Assembly: GCA_025370075.1 (NCBI GenBank)
Contig: CP073016.1
Coordinates: 620,001 to 684,000, forward strand
Reading direction: 5' to 3'
Length of the DNA stretch: 64,000 nucleotides
DNA from: Chryseotalea sp. WA131a
GTDB lineage: Bacteria; Bacteroidota; Bacteroidia; Cytophagales; Cyclobacteriaceae
In this document: positions 26,473 through 34,918 of the stretch, one piece after another
How positions within the stretch are numbered: the stretch's first letter is position 1
Layout: each line of letters opens with the position of its first letter
Made by a program: the position numbers and the translations under genes
The notes under the pieces: generated by a model
Told to the model about the DNA's origin: nothing
Databases searched by the model: none
What the model saw: only the letters and a program-made list of their open reading frames with translations

Positions 26473-27090
26473 TTAATTGCTGAAAATCTCAGTTTTGCTC
26501 TTGAAGATCAACTGCATGCCATACGAAACAGTTAAGCCAATCAAAATTCCGCCTAAAATATCAAACGGGTAATGCACTCCCAGGTATATTCTCGAAAAAG
26601 CCACTAAAGAAGCCCACGTTAAAACAGGTAGTGCCATCTTCCAATTTTTGAAAAGAAAAATCAACGCAATGGCAGAGGCAAAAGCTTCCGTGGTGTGGCC
26701 CGATGGAAATGAATATCCACCACCAACACTCCATTGGGCAATGCGCACATCTACTTCGTAAGGACGGGGAATAGAAGTAAGCTTCTTACATGTATAGGAG
26801 ACTAGACCGGCAAGACCAATGCTTAGCGCCACATACAAAAATGACAATCGTGATTTTTTCTTTTCGGTTCCGCGTTCGCCCAAAATCAAGAGAATAATCG
26901 GTATGCCAAAACTGAAGAAGGTAATCGAATCAGAAATAAACTGAAGCAATCGGGTAAGGATAGGGTTACTGGTTTTTTGCAACCCAGCAATAAAGTCCAA
27001 TTGAGGAAGGTTGCTCACGAGTAGCATTAAAGTCACTATCACAACCAAACAAACGAAATAGTGCCAGTGGGTAAAACGATTAGTTGCCAT
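26473..27090 (-). CDS. PAP2-family phosphatase
   Basis: 205 residues from the ATG at 27090; a TTG 27 bases upstream is less likely. Five or six membrane helices surround the three catalytic blocks: KKLTSIPRPY (KxxxxxxRP), FPSGHTTEAF (PSGH) and SRIYLGVHYPFDILGG (SRxxxxxHxxxD). Such enzymes dephosphorylate lipid phosphates such as undecaprenyl or phosphatidic substrates at the membrane. The substrate cannot be assigned. Confidence 0.92.
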   Translation of the reverse strand: MATNRFTHWHYFVCLVVIVTLMLLVSNLPQLDFIAGLQKTSNPILTRLLQFISDSITFFSFGIPIILLILGERGTEKKKSRLSFLYVALSIGLAGLVSYTCKKLTSIPRPYEVDVRIAQWSVGGGYSFPSGHTTEAFASAIALIFLFKNWKMALPVLTWASLVAFSRIYLGVHYPFDILGGILIGLTVSYGMQLIFKSKTEIFSN

Positions 27091-27291
27091 GCAATTTAAA
27101 AGCGCAAAGAAAACCAAAAGAAGGTGATTGTTAGCCTAAAACAGTCTCTCAAAAAAATTTAGATAAGGTGTATTTGGAGGCTATTTCGACCGAAATAACA
27201 TAATTTTTACAAAAATTGGTACAAATAAAGACTGTGTAAAGCTAAAATCGGCTATTTTTGAGCTTTCATTGATTAAAAAAACCACTAACTT

Positions 27292-29454
27292 ATGTCACAA
27301 TTACGTTTTGAAGCACTCAAAAAGCTACATGATCGATCGAAGGTTCACGTAGAGCCCAGCACCCCTCACATCTCTAAGTTTTTTGGAGAAAATGTGTTTG
27401 GTATGGAACAAATGCGATCAACCCTGGCACCAGCGGTTTTTAAAAAAGTAAGCAATGCCATCAAAAATCACGAAAAGATTGATGAAGTGACTGCCGATGC
27501 AGTTGCCTCTGCGGCTAAATCGTGGGCTATTGCAAAGGGAGCTACCCATTTTACCCATTGGTTTCAACCCATGACGGGTGGCACTGCCGAAAAGCATGAT
27601 TCATTCTTTGATGCCCTTTCAGGAATTGAAAAGTTTAAAGGAAGCGAGTTAGTACAACAAGAGCCAGATGCATCTTCTTTTCCTAGTGGAGGCATTCGCA
27701 GCACATTTGAAGCAAGAGGTTATACAGCTTGGGATCCCACTTCACCTATGTTCCTATATGGAAAGACGTTGAGCATTCCAACCATTTTTGTTTCGTACAC
27801 AGGAGAAACCTTGGATACGAAGTCTCCTTTGTTGAAGGCGCTAAAGGCAGTTGACTTGGCCGCTACGCAGGTTTGCCAATTGTTCGATAAAGACATCTCC
27901 CATGTAGTGGCTTCTTTAGGGTCAGAGCAAGAATATTTTGCAGTTGACAAAGCGTTGGCAGATGCTCGCCCAGATTTAGTAATGGGTGGACGCACCGTAT
28001 TTGGTCACGCACCTGCACGCGGTCAGCAATTGGAAGATCATTATTTTGGCACCATTCCAGGCCGCGTATATGACTTCATGCGTGAGTTTGAAATTGAAGC
28101 GTGGAAATTAGGTATACCTGTACGTACCCGCCACAACGAAGTAGCGCCAAGCCAGTTTGAGGTGGCTCCTTTGTTTGAGGAGGTAAACGTGGCCAACGAC
28201 CACAATCAATTGATGATGGACGTGATGAGCCGCGTGGGCGAGAAGCATGGATTGAAAATACTATTTCATGAAAAACCTTTTGCAGGTGTAAACGGAAGTG
28301 GAAAACACAACAACTGGTCGTTGATTACAGATACTGGCGTAAATCTTTATGCGCCTACCAGTTCGGCCAAAGACAATTTACTTTTCTTAACGTTCTTTAT
28401 TACCACCATCAAAGCCGTGCACGAGCATGCAGATTTGTTAAGGGCGAGTATTGCCACTGCTGCCAATGATTTTCGCTTGGGCGCAAACGAAGCTCCGCCA
28501 GCCATCATGTCAGTGTTTATCGGATCGCAAATGACGGCCGTGTTGGATGAATTAGAGAAAAAAGGAAATGTAAAAATTGAGAAGGGTGATAATATGTATA
28601 TGAAGTTGGGCATCGATCAGATTCCTGAAATCATATTGGATGCTACAGACCGTAATCGTACTTCTCCTTTTGCCTTTACCGGAAATAAATTTGAATTCCG
28701 GGCGGTGGGCTCAAGCGATAACTGCGGAACACCGATGACAGCCCTCAACTTGATAGTGGCCGATCAATTAACCAAGTTTTACGAAACCGTCAACAAGGAA
28801 ATTGAAAAAGGAGAAGAGAAGCGCATGGCGATTGTGAATGTACTGCGCAAATACATCAAAGAATCAAAAGCCATTCGTTTTGAAGGAGACGGATATTCGG
28901 ATGAGTGGGTGAAGGAAGCAGCCAAGCGCGGGTTGAGTAATATCAAAACCATGCCACTTGCTATCGATGCGTATCTTTCAAAAAAATCGTTGGAGTTGTT
29001 TGGTAGATATGGTGTGATGACCCACAAAGAAGTGGAAGCTCGAAACGAGATTAAGTTGGAAAGCTACATCAAGAAAGTGCAAATAGAAGCACGCGTGATG
29101 GGCGATTTGGCGATGAATCATATTATTCCCACGGCCATTGCCTATCAAAATAAATTGATCACCAATGCCAATGGCTTAAAAGGATTGGGTATTGATAACA
29201 AAGCTGTGGTGCAAACCATCAAAGAAATATCAGGCCACATTGAAATCATCAAAAACGGTGTGCGCGATTTGGTGGAGGAAAGGAAGCGAATCAATAAGAT
29301 TGCTGACACCCACAAGCGAGCAATTGCTTACTGCGATGACATCAAAGAAAAATACTTTGAAGCCATCCGCGATTCGGTGGATAAACTCGAATTATTAGTT
29401 GACGATGAAGATTGGCCATTGGTAAAATACCGTGAGCTCTTGTTCTTACGATAG
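27292..29454 (+). CDS. glnN: Glutamine synthetase type III
   Basis: 720 residues, the usual size of GSIII, much longer than GSI. Motifs include THFTHWFQPMTGGTAEKHDSF, KTLSIPTIFVSYTGE, LGSEQEYF, the nucleotide-site segment HEKPFAGVNGSGKHNNWSL and DRNRTSPFAFTGNKFEFR. It makes glutamine from glutamate, ammonia and ATP in the cytoplasm. It stands alone between divergent and convergent genes and has its own terminator; no glnB/amtB is present nearby. Confidence 0.97.
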   Translation: MSQLRFEALKKLHDRSKVHVEPSTPHISKFFGENVFGMEQMRSTLAPAVFKKVSNAIKNHEKIDEVTADAVASAAKSWAIAKGATHFTHWFQPMTGGTAEKHDSFFDALSGIEKFKGSELVQQEPDASSFPSGGIRSTFEARGYTAWDPTSPMFLYGKTLSIPTIFVSYTGETLDTKSPLLKALKAVDLAATQVCQLFDKDISHVVASLGSEQEYFAVDKALADARPDLVMGGRTVFGHAPARGQQLEDHYFGTIPGRVYDFMREFEIEAWKLGIPVRTRHNEVAPSQFEVAPLFEEVNVANDHNQLMMDVMSRVGEKHGLKILFHEKPFAGVNGSGKHNNWSLITDTGVNLYAPTSSAKDNLLFLTFFITTIKAVHEHADLLRASIATAANDFRLGANEAPPAIMSVFIGSQMTAVLDELEKKGNVKIEKGDNMYMKLGIDQIPEIILDATDRNRTSPFAFTGNKFEFRAVGSSDNCGTPMTALNLIVADQLTKFYETVNKEIEKGEEKRMAIVNVLRKYIKESKAIRFEGDGYSDEWVKEAAKRGLSNIKTMPLAIDAYLSKKSLELFGRYGVMTHKEVEARNEIKLESYIKKVQIEARVMGDLAMNHIIPTAIAYQNKLITNANGLKGLGIDNKAVVQTIKEISGHIEIIKNGVRDLVEERKRINKIADTHKRAIAYCDDIKEKYFEAIRDSVDKLELLVDDEDWPLVKYRELLFLR

Positions 29455-29482
29455 TTTGTTGTAGTTGGTTTTAGTAAAAATG

Positions 29483-29508
29483 GGCTTCTGAAAAGAAGCC
29501 TATTTTTT
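29483..29508 (+). terminator. Terminator of glnN
   Basis: GGCTTCT and AGAAGCC pair around a GAAA tetraloop, followed by TATTTTTTTA. Confidence 0.9.
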
Positions 29509-29553
29509 TATCTTTATTGGATGAATGGAAAGGCGATGAGTAATCAATAGAGA

Positions 29554-30735
29554 TTATGATTGGGGTGCGATCAAAACGATCAAATTCCGCATCTTCATTT
29601 CCGTTTCCAAAAACTCTTTTTCAGGATTGGAATCTAAGGTTACACCCGCCCCGGCATAAAGTCGGGCGGAACTTTCCATCAGTTGAAGGCAACGAAGGTT
29701 TACGAAAACATGGCTTTCATTATCGAAATTAATGGGCCCTAAGTGGCCACTGTAAAATTCGCGATCATATCCTTCATACTTTCTTAAAAAATTCAACGCA
29801 GGTTCTAGGGGCATACCACACACTGCCGAAGTAGGATGGAGAAGTTTTAACATAACCGAGCCCAATTGTGGAAAATTGATTTCGTTCATATCTACTTCGT
29901 AATCGGTTTTTAAGTGCATAACATTGCCTGCAACCACTGTTTTGGGTCCATGCTCCAAATATTCTCGCACGCGGATCTTCTTGAAGCAATTGATAATGTA
30001 GCGTGAAACCAACGCCTGCTCTTCGATTTCCTTTTGCGTCCACGCTACCGACTTTACATTGATGGATGAATGATACGGTTGCGTTCCGGCCAAGGCATGT
30101 GTTTTGAACTTTGAATTTTTGTCAATACTCACCAACAGCTCTGGGGTAGCGCCCAACCAGGTGCCGGTTGCCGTTGATGACACGAGGGATACCATTGCTT
30201 GTGGGTGTTTTTCGCAAAGCGTATGAAAGGTTTGAAGTATATCAAAATCTTCAGCGAGCGTAACCTCTTGAAACCGGGAGGGCACAATTTTTTCAAGCTC
30301 CCCTTCTTCTATTTTCTTGATACCCAATTGCACAAGCTCTTGGTAATTGGAAGGTGAAGAATCTCTACCTGGTTTAAGGTGATATTTTAATTTTTGGGGA
30401 ACTTCGTTTTCTCGCTTGTCAAATGTTGTCCACCAGCGGTGGTCAGGATTCGTTTCTTGCAATTTACCCATGGAGAAGCGAAATACAATATCGGCTGTTA
30501 AAAATATTTTCTTTTGAGATGGGTCAAACGGAGCAAACACAAATCCTGGCACCGATTCCTCTAAGCTGATTTCGTCCAACTCAACGGAGCCACTGTTGCA
30601 AATCATCAATACCTTTTCGGTGCTATTGGGTTTTCGCCACAGCGAAAAGGCTCCGCCCATCTTCAATGCATTGGCGATGATGTTTTGAATTGCTTCGCGT
30701 TCACCGATTTCTAGTTTTTCTACAACTTCCTTCAT
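29554..30735 (-). CDS. menF: Isochorismate synthase (chorismate-binding enzyme)
   Basis: 393 residues with the chorismate-utilising fold: KIVPSRFQEV, LLVSIDKNSKFKTHALAGTQPY, the HPTSAVCGMPLEPAL block and GYDREFYSGHLGPI near the end. The family converts chorismate to isochorismate, the first step of menaquinone synthesis. The start codon overlaps the stop of the thioesterase gene by one base. Other men genes are not in the window. An anthranilate- or salicylate-type activity is less likely because no amidotransferase partner is present. Confidence 0.88.
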   Translation of the reverse strand: MKEVVEKLEIGEREAIQNIIANALKMGGAFSLWRKPNSTEKVLMICNSGSVELDEISLEESVPGFVFAPFDPSQKKIFLTADIVFRFSMGKLQETNPDHRWWTTFDKRENEVPQKLKYHLKPGRDSSPSNYQELVQLGIKKIEEGELEKIVPSRFQEVTLAEDFDILQTFHTLCEKHPQAMVSLVSSTATGTWLGATPELLVSIDKNSKFKTHALAGTQPYHSSINVKSVAWTQKEIEEQALVSRYIINCFKKIRVREYLEHGPKTVVAGNVMHLKTDYEVDMNEINFPQLGSVMLKLLHPTSAVCGMPLEPALNFLRKYEGYDREFYSGHLGPINFDNESHVFVNLRCLQLMESSARLYAGAGVTLDSNPEKEFLETEMKMRNLIVLIAPQS

Positions 30736-31160
30736 TATCTTCTATCAATAATCGCCAAAGTGATTCTGCTTATGCAAACTAATTCCTTTTCTTCGGTAGT
30801 GATGCGAATCTCCCACACCTGTGTTTTTTTGCCAATATGCACGGGCTTTGCTATGCCATAAACAAATCCGCTACGCACACTTTTAATGTGGTTGGCATTG
30901 ATTTCCAACCCCACGCAATAGTGGGTAGTTCGATCAATACAGCAAGTGGCCGCTACGCTACCAAGTGTTTCCGCCAAGGCTACCGAAGCTCCTCCATGTA
31001 ACAACCCAAGTGGCTGATGAGTTCTGTGATCTACAGGCATTTTTGCTTCGATAAAATCATCACCGATGGCAATACACTCAATACCCAAATGGCTGACCAG
31101 GGTATTTTCCGACATTTTGTTGAGGGTTTCAAGGGTAGGCTTTCCTTTAAAGATCGACAT
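30735..31160 (-). CDS. PaaI-like hotdog thioesterase, probable DHNA-CoA thioesterase
   Basis: 141 residues from the ATG at 31160 (MSIFKGKPTLE). The motif HQPLGLLHGGASVALAETLGS is that of the YbdB/MenI group, in which the conserved Glu and His act on 1,4-dihydroxy-2-naphthoyl-CoA or other acyl-CoA. Coupling with the isochorismate synthase gene (one-base overlap) supports a role in menaquinone synthesis, but that is inference. Confidence 0.85.
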   Translation of the reverse strand: MSIFKGKPTLETLNKMSENTLVSHLGIECIAIGDDFIEAKMPVDHRTHQPLGLLHGGASVALAETLGSVAATCCIDRTTHYCVGLEINANHIKSVRSGFVYGIAKPVHIGKKTQVWEIRITTEEKELVCISRITLAIIDRR

Positions 31161-31211
31161 TATCAAGATGTTAAGGTGTGAACGTGGGCTTAGTTAATTG
31201 AACTATTTCCT

Positions 31212-31219
31212 TATTTTTG
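31212..31219 (+). promoter_or_regulatory. Candidate -7 element (TATTTTTG)
   Basis: A consensus TATTTTTG lies 33 bases before the histidine phosphatase start; a TTA rather than TTG stands 19 bases upstream. Confidence 0.35.
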
Positions 31220-31251
31220 CGCGCGATTATTAAATCGAAAATTAACCAGAA

Positions 31252-31905
31252 TTGAGCACTAAAAAAATCTACATCATACGCCACGGGCAAACCGATTTCA
31301 ATTTGCGCGGCATTGTGCAAGGCAGCGGTGTAGATTCCAGCTTGAATGATACCGGCCGTCAACAAGCCCGCGCCTTCTTTGAGGTGTATGGACAAGTCGC
31401 TTTCGATAAGATTTATACATCAAAATTGGTGCGCACGCAAGAGTCAGTTCAGGCTTTTATCGACAAAGGTATTCCGCACGAAGCCCTAGAAGGGCTAAAC
31501 GAAATTAGTTGGGGATCGAAGGAGGGACAAGAAATCACACCCGAGGAGGACGCCTACTACCATTGGATGATTGAAGAATGGCAAAAAGGAAATACATTTC
31601 AGCGGATTGTAGGAGGCGAAAGTCCTGATGATGTGGTGAAGCGTCAACAAGTTGCTATTCAGCATATCATGAAGGGCGAGGACGAGAAAACCATCTTGAT
31701 TTGTATGCATGGCCGTGCCATGCGGATATTATTGTGCCAGCTATTGAACTATCCGTTGCGAGGAATGGACACTTTCGAACATAAAAACCTTTGCCTTTAT
31801 CAACTGGACTTTACAGGATCCATGTTTGCCATTAAAAAGCATAATGACATAAGCCATTTGTTCGCAATAGAACAACCCAGCAAGGGACTATTGGTTCAAA
31901 ATTAG
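31252..31905 (+). CDS. Histidine phosphatase (phosphoglycerate mutase-like)
   Basis: 217 residues. The catalytic IIRHGQTDFN motif is at residues 8-17, an acidic partner follows (LNEISWGSKEGQEI) and the second His is in ICMHGRAMRILL. The start is TTG at 31252, as no ATG precedes the RHG motif. This superfamily includes phosphoglycerate mutases and metabolite phosphatases; the sequence does not tell which. It is convergent with the Rpn-type nuclease gene. Confidence 0.92.
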   Translation: MSTKKIYIIRHGQTDFNLRGIVQGSGVDSSLNDTGRQQARAFFEVYGQVAFDKIYTSKLVRTQESVQAFIDKGIPHEALEGLNEISWGSKEGQEITPEEDAYYHWMIEEWQKGNTFQRIVGGESPDDVVKRQQVAIQHIMKGEDEKTILICMHGRAMRILLCQLLNYPLRGMDTFEHKNLCLYQLDFTGSMFAIKKHNDISHLFAIEQPSKGLLVQN

Positions 31906-31921
31906 TTTTATAAACTCTTTC

Positions 31922-31939
31922 AATCTGTTTTTACAGATT
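31922..31939. terminator. Hairpin between convergent genes, probable terminator
   Basis: AATCTGT and ACAGATT pair around TTTT. It lies between the histidine phosphatase and Rpn-type nuclease stops and could serve both, though T runs are weak. Confidence 0.5.
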
Positions 31940-31956
31940 TCCATTTCGCATAGATT

Positions 31957-32817
31957 TTATAGTTTATCGATTTCGCCTTCGTGCAACCCAGTTATTTCAG
32001 AAATATCTTTTGATGAAACCCCTCGAAGTTTCAGTTTAATTGCGACTTCTATCTTCCCTTCTAATTTACCCTCTTGCCTTCCTTCTTGTTTTCCTTCGTC
32101 AAAAGCAGTGTCCACAGTGTTTTTGTAGTCCCTGTAGATTTTTAGGTTCATCTCGTACTTTTCCAGTTCTTCCTGCCCAAATTTGGCAATCTCTGCTTTT
32201 TCAAATGCTTGGATGAATATCTCGTCCTTGAAAATGGTAGGGATGGTCTGAAAGTCTTCCAGGTGCTTGATGAAATAAAGCCACTTATCTAAGCGGGTTT
32301 TCAATTCAGGTTCTGCCCTCTTGAAGTTTGGCATCTCCAAGTAGATGTAGGTCAGTTTATCGTAAAAGGTCTTGCCGTTTTGGTTTTTCAGTTTGATGGT
32401 ATGCACCACTTCGTTTTTTTCTGCATCCTGTTCGTAGTCATCAAAAGTGAAATCCAAGATGCCCACACAGTAAACCGCTTTCAAATTGTAGTTCCACTCG
32501 CCTTTTTCTGCTTGTTCCCTTATCGGGAAAGTAGAATAATAAATAGTTCTTTCTTTGAAATAGTTTTGTTTCGCTTTTTGGAGCTCCACAATGAACTTTT
32601 CACCGCTCTCGCTTTCGCAGTAGATGTCATAGATGGCCCTCCTGTCGGCTTCTGTTTGCCCCAGATGCTCAGAATTTTTAAAACCAAGGTCAATGATTTT
32701 GGGTTGGTGGGGCAAAAGGGCATTTAAAAAGTCGAGCAATAGGGGCTTGCTGGCCTCTTCGCCAAATATTTTTTTGAAGCCAAAGTCGGTGAACGGGTTG
32801 ATGTATTTTGCCTTCAT
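31957..32817 (-). CDS. Rpn-type PD-(D/E)XK nuclease (recombination-promoting / transposase-like)
   Basis: 286 residues beginning INPFTDFGFKKIFG, the standard start of this family. The nuclease motif is YDIYCESESGEKFIVELQKA (D then ExQK, about residues 64-83). A low-complexity segment EGKQEGRQEGKLEGK precedes a small C-terminal domain. Members act as DNA endonucleases and spread with mobile DNA or phage defence; their hosts often carry several. It marks the left end of the accessory region. The role here is unknown. Confidence 0.88.
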   Translation of the reverse strand: MKAKYINPFTDFGFKKIFGEEASKPLLLDFLNALLPHQPKIIDLGFKNSEHLGQTEADRRAIYDIYCESESGEKFIVELQKAKQNYFKERTIYYSTFPIREQAEKGEWNYNLKAVYCVGILDFTFDDYEQDAEKNEVVHTIKLKNQNGKTFYDKLTYIYLEMPNFKRAEPELKTRLDKWLYFIKHLEDFQTIPTIFKDEIFIQAFEKAEIAKFGQEELEKYEMNLKIYRDYKNTVDTAFDEGKQEGRQEGKLEGKIEVAIKLKLRGVSSKDISEITGLHEGEIDKL

Positions 32818-32852
32818 AGCGTTGGCAAAGATAGCGATTTAGGGTGGAAGCA

Positions 32853-33239
32853 TTATTTTCTTGCGCCCGCTTTCAAAAGGGCGTTCTCTTCTTTCAGCAC
32901 TTGGTTTTGTTCTTTCAGCAGGGTAATGGTTTCTTCCAAGCTCCTCAGTAATTTTTCGTTCAATACACGCTCCTCCATTTTCACTTCAAAGGCATTTACC
33001 GAATTGTCCTTGTTCTCCTTATTGTTAACAATTTTTACTACTGATCCCTCTGGCAATAAATCGGCTGCATCTACTTGTAGTATTTCTGCAAGCTTTGGCA
33101 AATGGTCTAGCTTGAAATGGCTCTCGTCATTCTCCCAGTTCCAATAAGTGGCTTGAGCTACCCCAAGTTGATCAGCCACTTCTTGCTGCGATATTTTGCG
33201 TTTGTCACGGATTTTCCTCAATTGAGTACCTATATACAT
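32853..33239 (-). CDS. HTH (Xre/Cro-like) regulator with C-terminal coiled coil
   Basis: 128 residues. Residues 5-60 form a helix-turn-helix (LRKIRDKRKISQQEVADQLGVAQATYWNWEND). The C-terminal third (about 90-125) is a heptad-rich coiled coil (LLRSLEETITLLKEQNQVLKEENALLK) that would dimerise it. It is transcribed away from the peptide gene, and the shared region holds a palindrome at 33273-33288. It may control the peptide operon or itself. The start is the ATG at 33239. Confidence 0.9.
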   Translation of the reverse strand: MYIGTQLRKIRDKRKISQQEVADQLGVAQATYWNWENDESHFKLDHLPKLAEILQVDAADLLPEGSVVKIVNNKENKDNSVNAFEVKMEERVLNEKLLRSLEETITLLKEQNQVLKEENALLKAGARK

Positions 33240-33272
33240 AAAACTGCTTTTGGTTTTTTAGTAAGGCTAATT

Positions 33273-33288
33273 TATCAATTTATTGATA
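33273..33288. promoter_or_regulatory. Palindrome TATCAA-TTTA-TTGATA, candidate operator
   Basis: A perfect 6-base inverted repeat with a 4-base centre, 34 bases upstream of the HTH regulator start and in the divergent region before the peptide gene. A TACATTTG at 33316-33323 matches the -7 consensus on the plus strand but lacks a well-placed TTG. The position suggests binding by the HTH protein. Confidence 0.45.
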
Positions 33289-33396
33289 GAATTAATAATA
33301 CTACTGGTAAAGTAATACATTTGGTGGTGGCATTTTTACACTAGCCAAAGAAAAACTCAGTAAGGTGCTGGATTTATTCCCTTTGGTGAAAAAAAT

Positions 33397-33591
33397 ATGA
33401 AAAGTAACACGGGAAGGTTAACCTTGGCTGAATTGAAAGCAAAGGCAGATCAATCAAATGTAGTTGAAAACCTTGAGGCAATACAAGGTGCTGGATTGTT
33501 CAATTGTCATGGAAAATGGGGAGCTAGAGGTAAAGCAATTGCTGGATGGATAGACAGTAAAATAGACAAGATCATTGAGGAAGTCTTTTAA
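33397..33591 (+). CDS. Candidate RiPP/bacteriocin precursor peptide with double-glycine-like leader
   Basis: A 64-residue peptide. The first part (LTLAELKAKAD then NLEAIQGAG, about 8-33) has the look of a C39-peptidase leader, with hydrophobic residues at regular spacing before the cleavage site; the processing pair would be GA or AG rather than GG. The predicted core of about 31 residues begins LFNCHGKWG and ends IDKIIEEVF: one Cys, a small glycine-rich region, then an amphipathic helix. A C39-type exporter and an HlyD adaptor are encoded downstream. I do not recognise the core. Not proven to be modified. Confidence 0.75.
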   Translation: MKSNTGRLTLAELKAKADQSNVVENLEAIQGAGLFNCHGKWGARGKAIAGWIDSKIDKIIEEVF

Positions 33592-33610
33592 TTGAGAATT
33601 TTTATTAAAT

Positions 33611-33642
33611 AAGGCGATTAATTATTGAAAATTAATCGCCTT
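33611..33642 (+). terminator. Strong hairpin after the peptide gene (partial terminator)
   Basis: AAGGCGATTAAT and ATTAATCGCCTT form a perfect 12-pair stem around TATTGAAA, 20 bases after the peptide stop. Only a short T-rich stretch follows. It may stop most transcripts so that peptide mRNA exceeds that of the downstream operon, or protect the 3' end. Confidence 0.8.
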
Positions 33643-33700
33643 TACTTTAGGCAGTGAAATGTCAACTAGATAGTCTAATGTTCATTTCGGTAGAGTCCAG

Positions 33701-34918
33701 ATGATGAATAAGAAAGTAATTTGCTTGTATAGTTGTCTCATAACTGTAATTTTTATGGCCTGCAAGCCTAGTGATAATTTACTTACCCGATTAGTTGGCA
33801 AGTATTTACATAACGAGTGGTTTTTTTCTTTTAAATCTGGAAATGAAACGACCACGATACCATTCGAGGTAATAAATGGATGGATAATTATTAAAGTGAA
33901 AATAGGGAAAGAGGAGCATCGCTTTCTTTTTGATACTGGAGCCTCAACAAGTATTGAACCAGAAATCACCAATGAACTTTTCCTGCCTTCAATAAGGGAT
34001 TTTACAACCATTGATGCAAATGGAATTGATCGAAAAGTTCCCCTTGTTTACATTCCTAAATTGACTTTAGGGAATCGTACATTTACACACATAGGCGCGT
34101 TTTCAACTAGTCATCAATCAACAAAATGTATTGGTGTTAAAGGTGTAATTGGGCATAATTTATTATATGGCTCAGTTTGGAAAATAAATTTTCAGGATAA
34201 GACAATTACAATTTCTCAACAAACAGATAAAAGTAGTTTTAATCTTGAGAAATTTAATCTAATAAAAATTAAGACTGATTGGAAGAAAATGATGTATCTC
34301 AGATTAACTACTGACAGAGGTCAAATTGATGCCGTTCTAGATACGGGTCTTCCCAACTATATTCTCATAAATAAAAAATTCATTAATCACTTCAACAAAA
34401 CCGATTTAGTTAAAAAAAAGATAAATTATATTGGTTCAGCTAATTCATCACTAATAGATACCATCAGTATGTATAAAGCTAACAATATTCGATTAAGTGA
34501 TATACCAATTGACAAGGATATCCTTATCTTCTCTAATTTAGAATCTTCTGTTGGTTGTGGTTTCTTATCATATTTTCAGGAGATTGTAATCAATTTGAGG
34601 GAAAAGCGATTACTTCTATCTAAAAATGAATTGAGCAAGGTAGAGCGTAAGCCAGTGAATATAAATATTTCTTGGAAGGATGGTGTGACAAGAGTCACTG
34701 GTCTTGCTATTAATAGTAAAATGGAGAAAGCTGGCTTAAAGACTGGTGATCAAATCATAAGCATCAATTGCATCTCAACCGATTTGTTCCAGAATGCTTG
34801 CGAATATAAAGCATTTGAAAGCACTATGGATATTTACAAATCCGACATAGAATTATCCATACTTCGCGATGGTCAAAAATATAATTATACTTTTAGCAAG
34901 GATATGATGTATGAATAA
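33701..34918 (+). CDS. Two-domain aspartyl protease-PDZ lipoprotein
   Basis: 405 residues. A lipoprotein signal ends at Cys21 (VIFMAC). Two aspartyl protease motifs follow, FLFDTGAST (Asp78) and AVLDTGLPN (Asp214), so the protein forms a complete pepsin-like active site on its own, and a PDZ domain (about 310-400, with AGLKTGDQIISINC) ends it. This architecture is common in Bacteroidetes. First gene of the six-gene run after the peptide; the next gene overlaps by eight bases. Its membrane position suggests a role on the exported peptide or in immunity; this is inference. Confidence 0.85.
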   Translation: MMNKKVICLYSCLITVIFMACKPSDNLLTRLVGKYLHNEWFFSFKSGNETTTIPFEVINGWIIIKVKIGKEEHRFLFDTGASTSIEPEITNELFLPSIRDFTTIDANGIDRKVPLVYIPKLTLGNRTFTHIGAFSTSHQSTKCIGVKGVIGHNLLYGSVWKINFQDKTITISQQTDKSSFNLEKFNLIKIKTDWKKMMYLRLTTDRGQIDAVLDTGLPNYILINKKFINHFNKTDLVKKKINYIGSANSSLIDTISMYKANNIRLSDIPIDKDILIFSNLESSVGCGFLSYFQEIVINLREKRLLLSKNELSKVERKPVNINISWKDGVTRVTGLAINSKMEKAGLKTGDQIISINCISTDLFQNACEYKAFESTMDIYKSDIELSILRDGQKYNYTFSKDMMYE

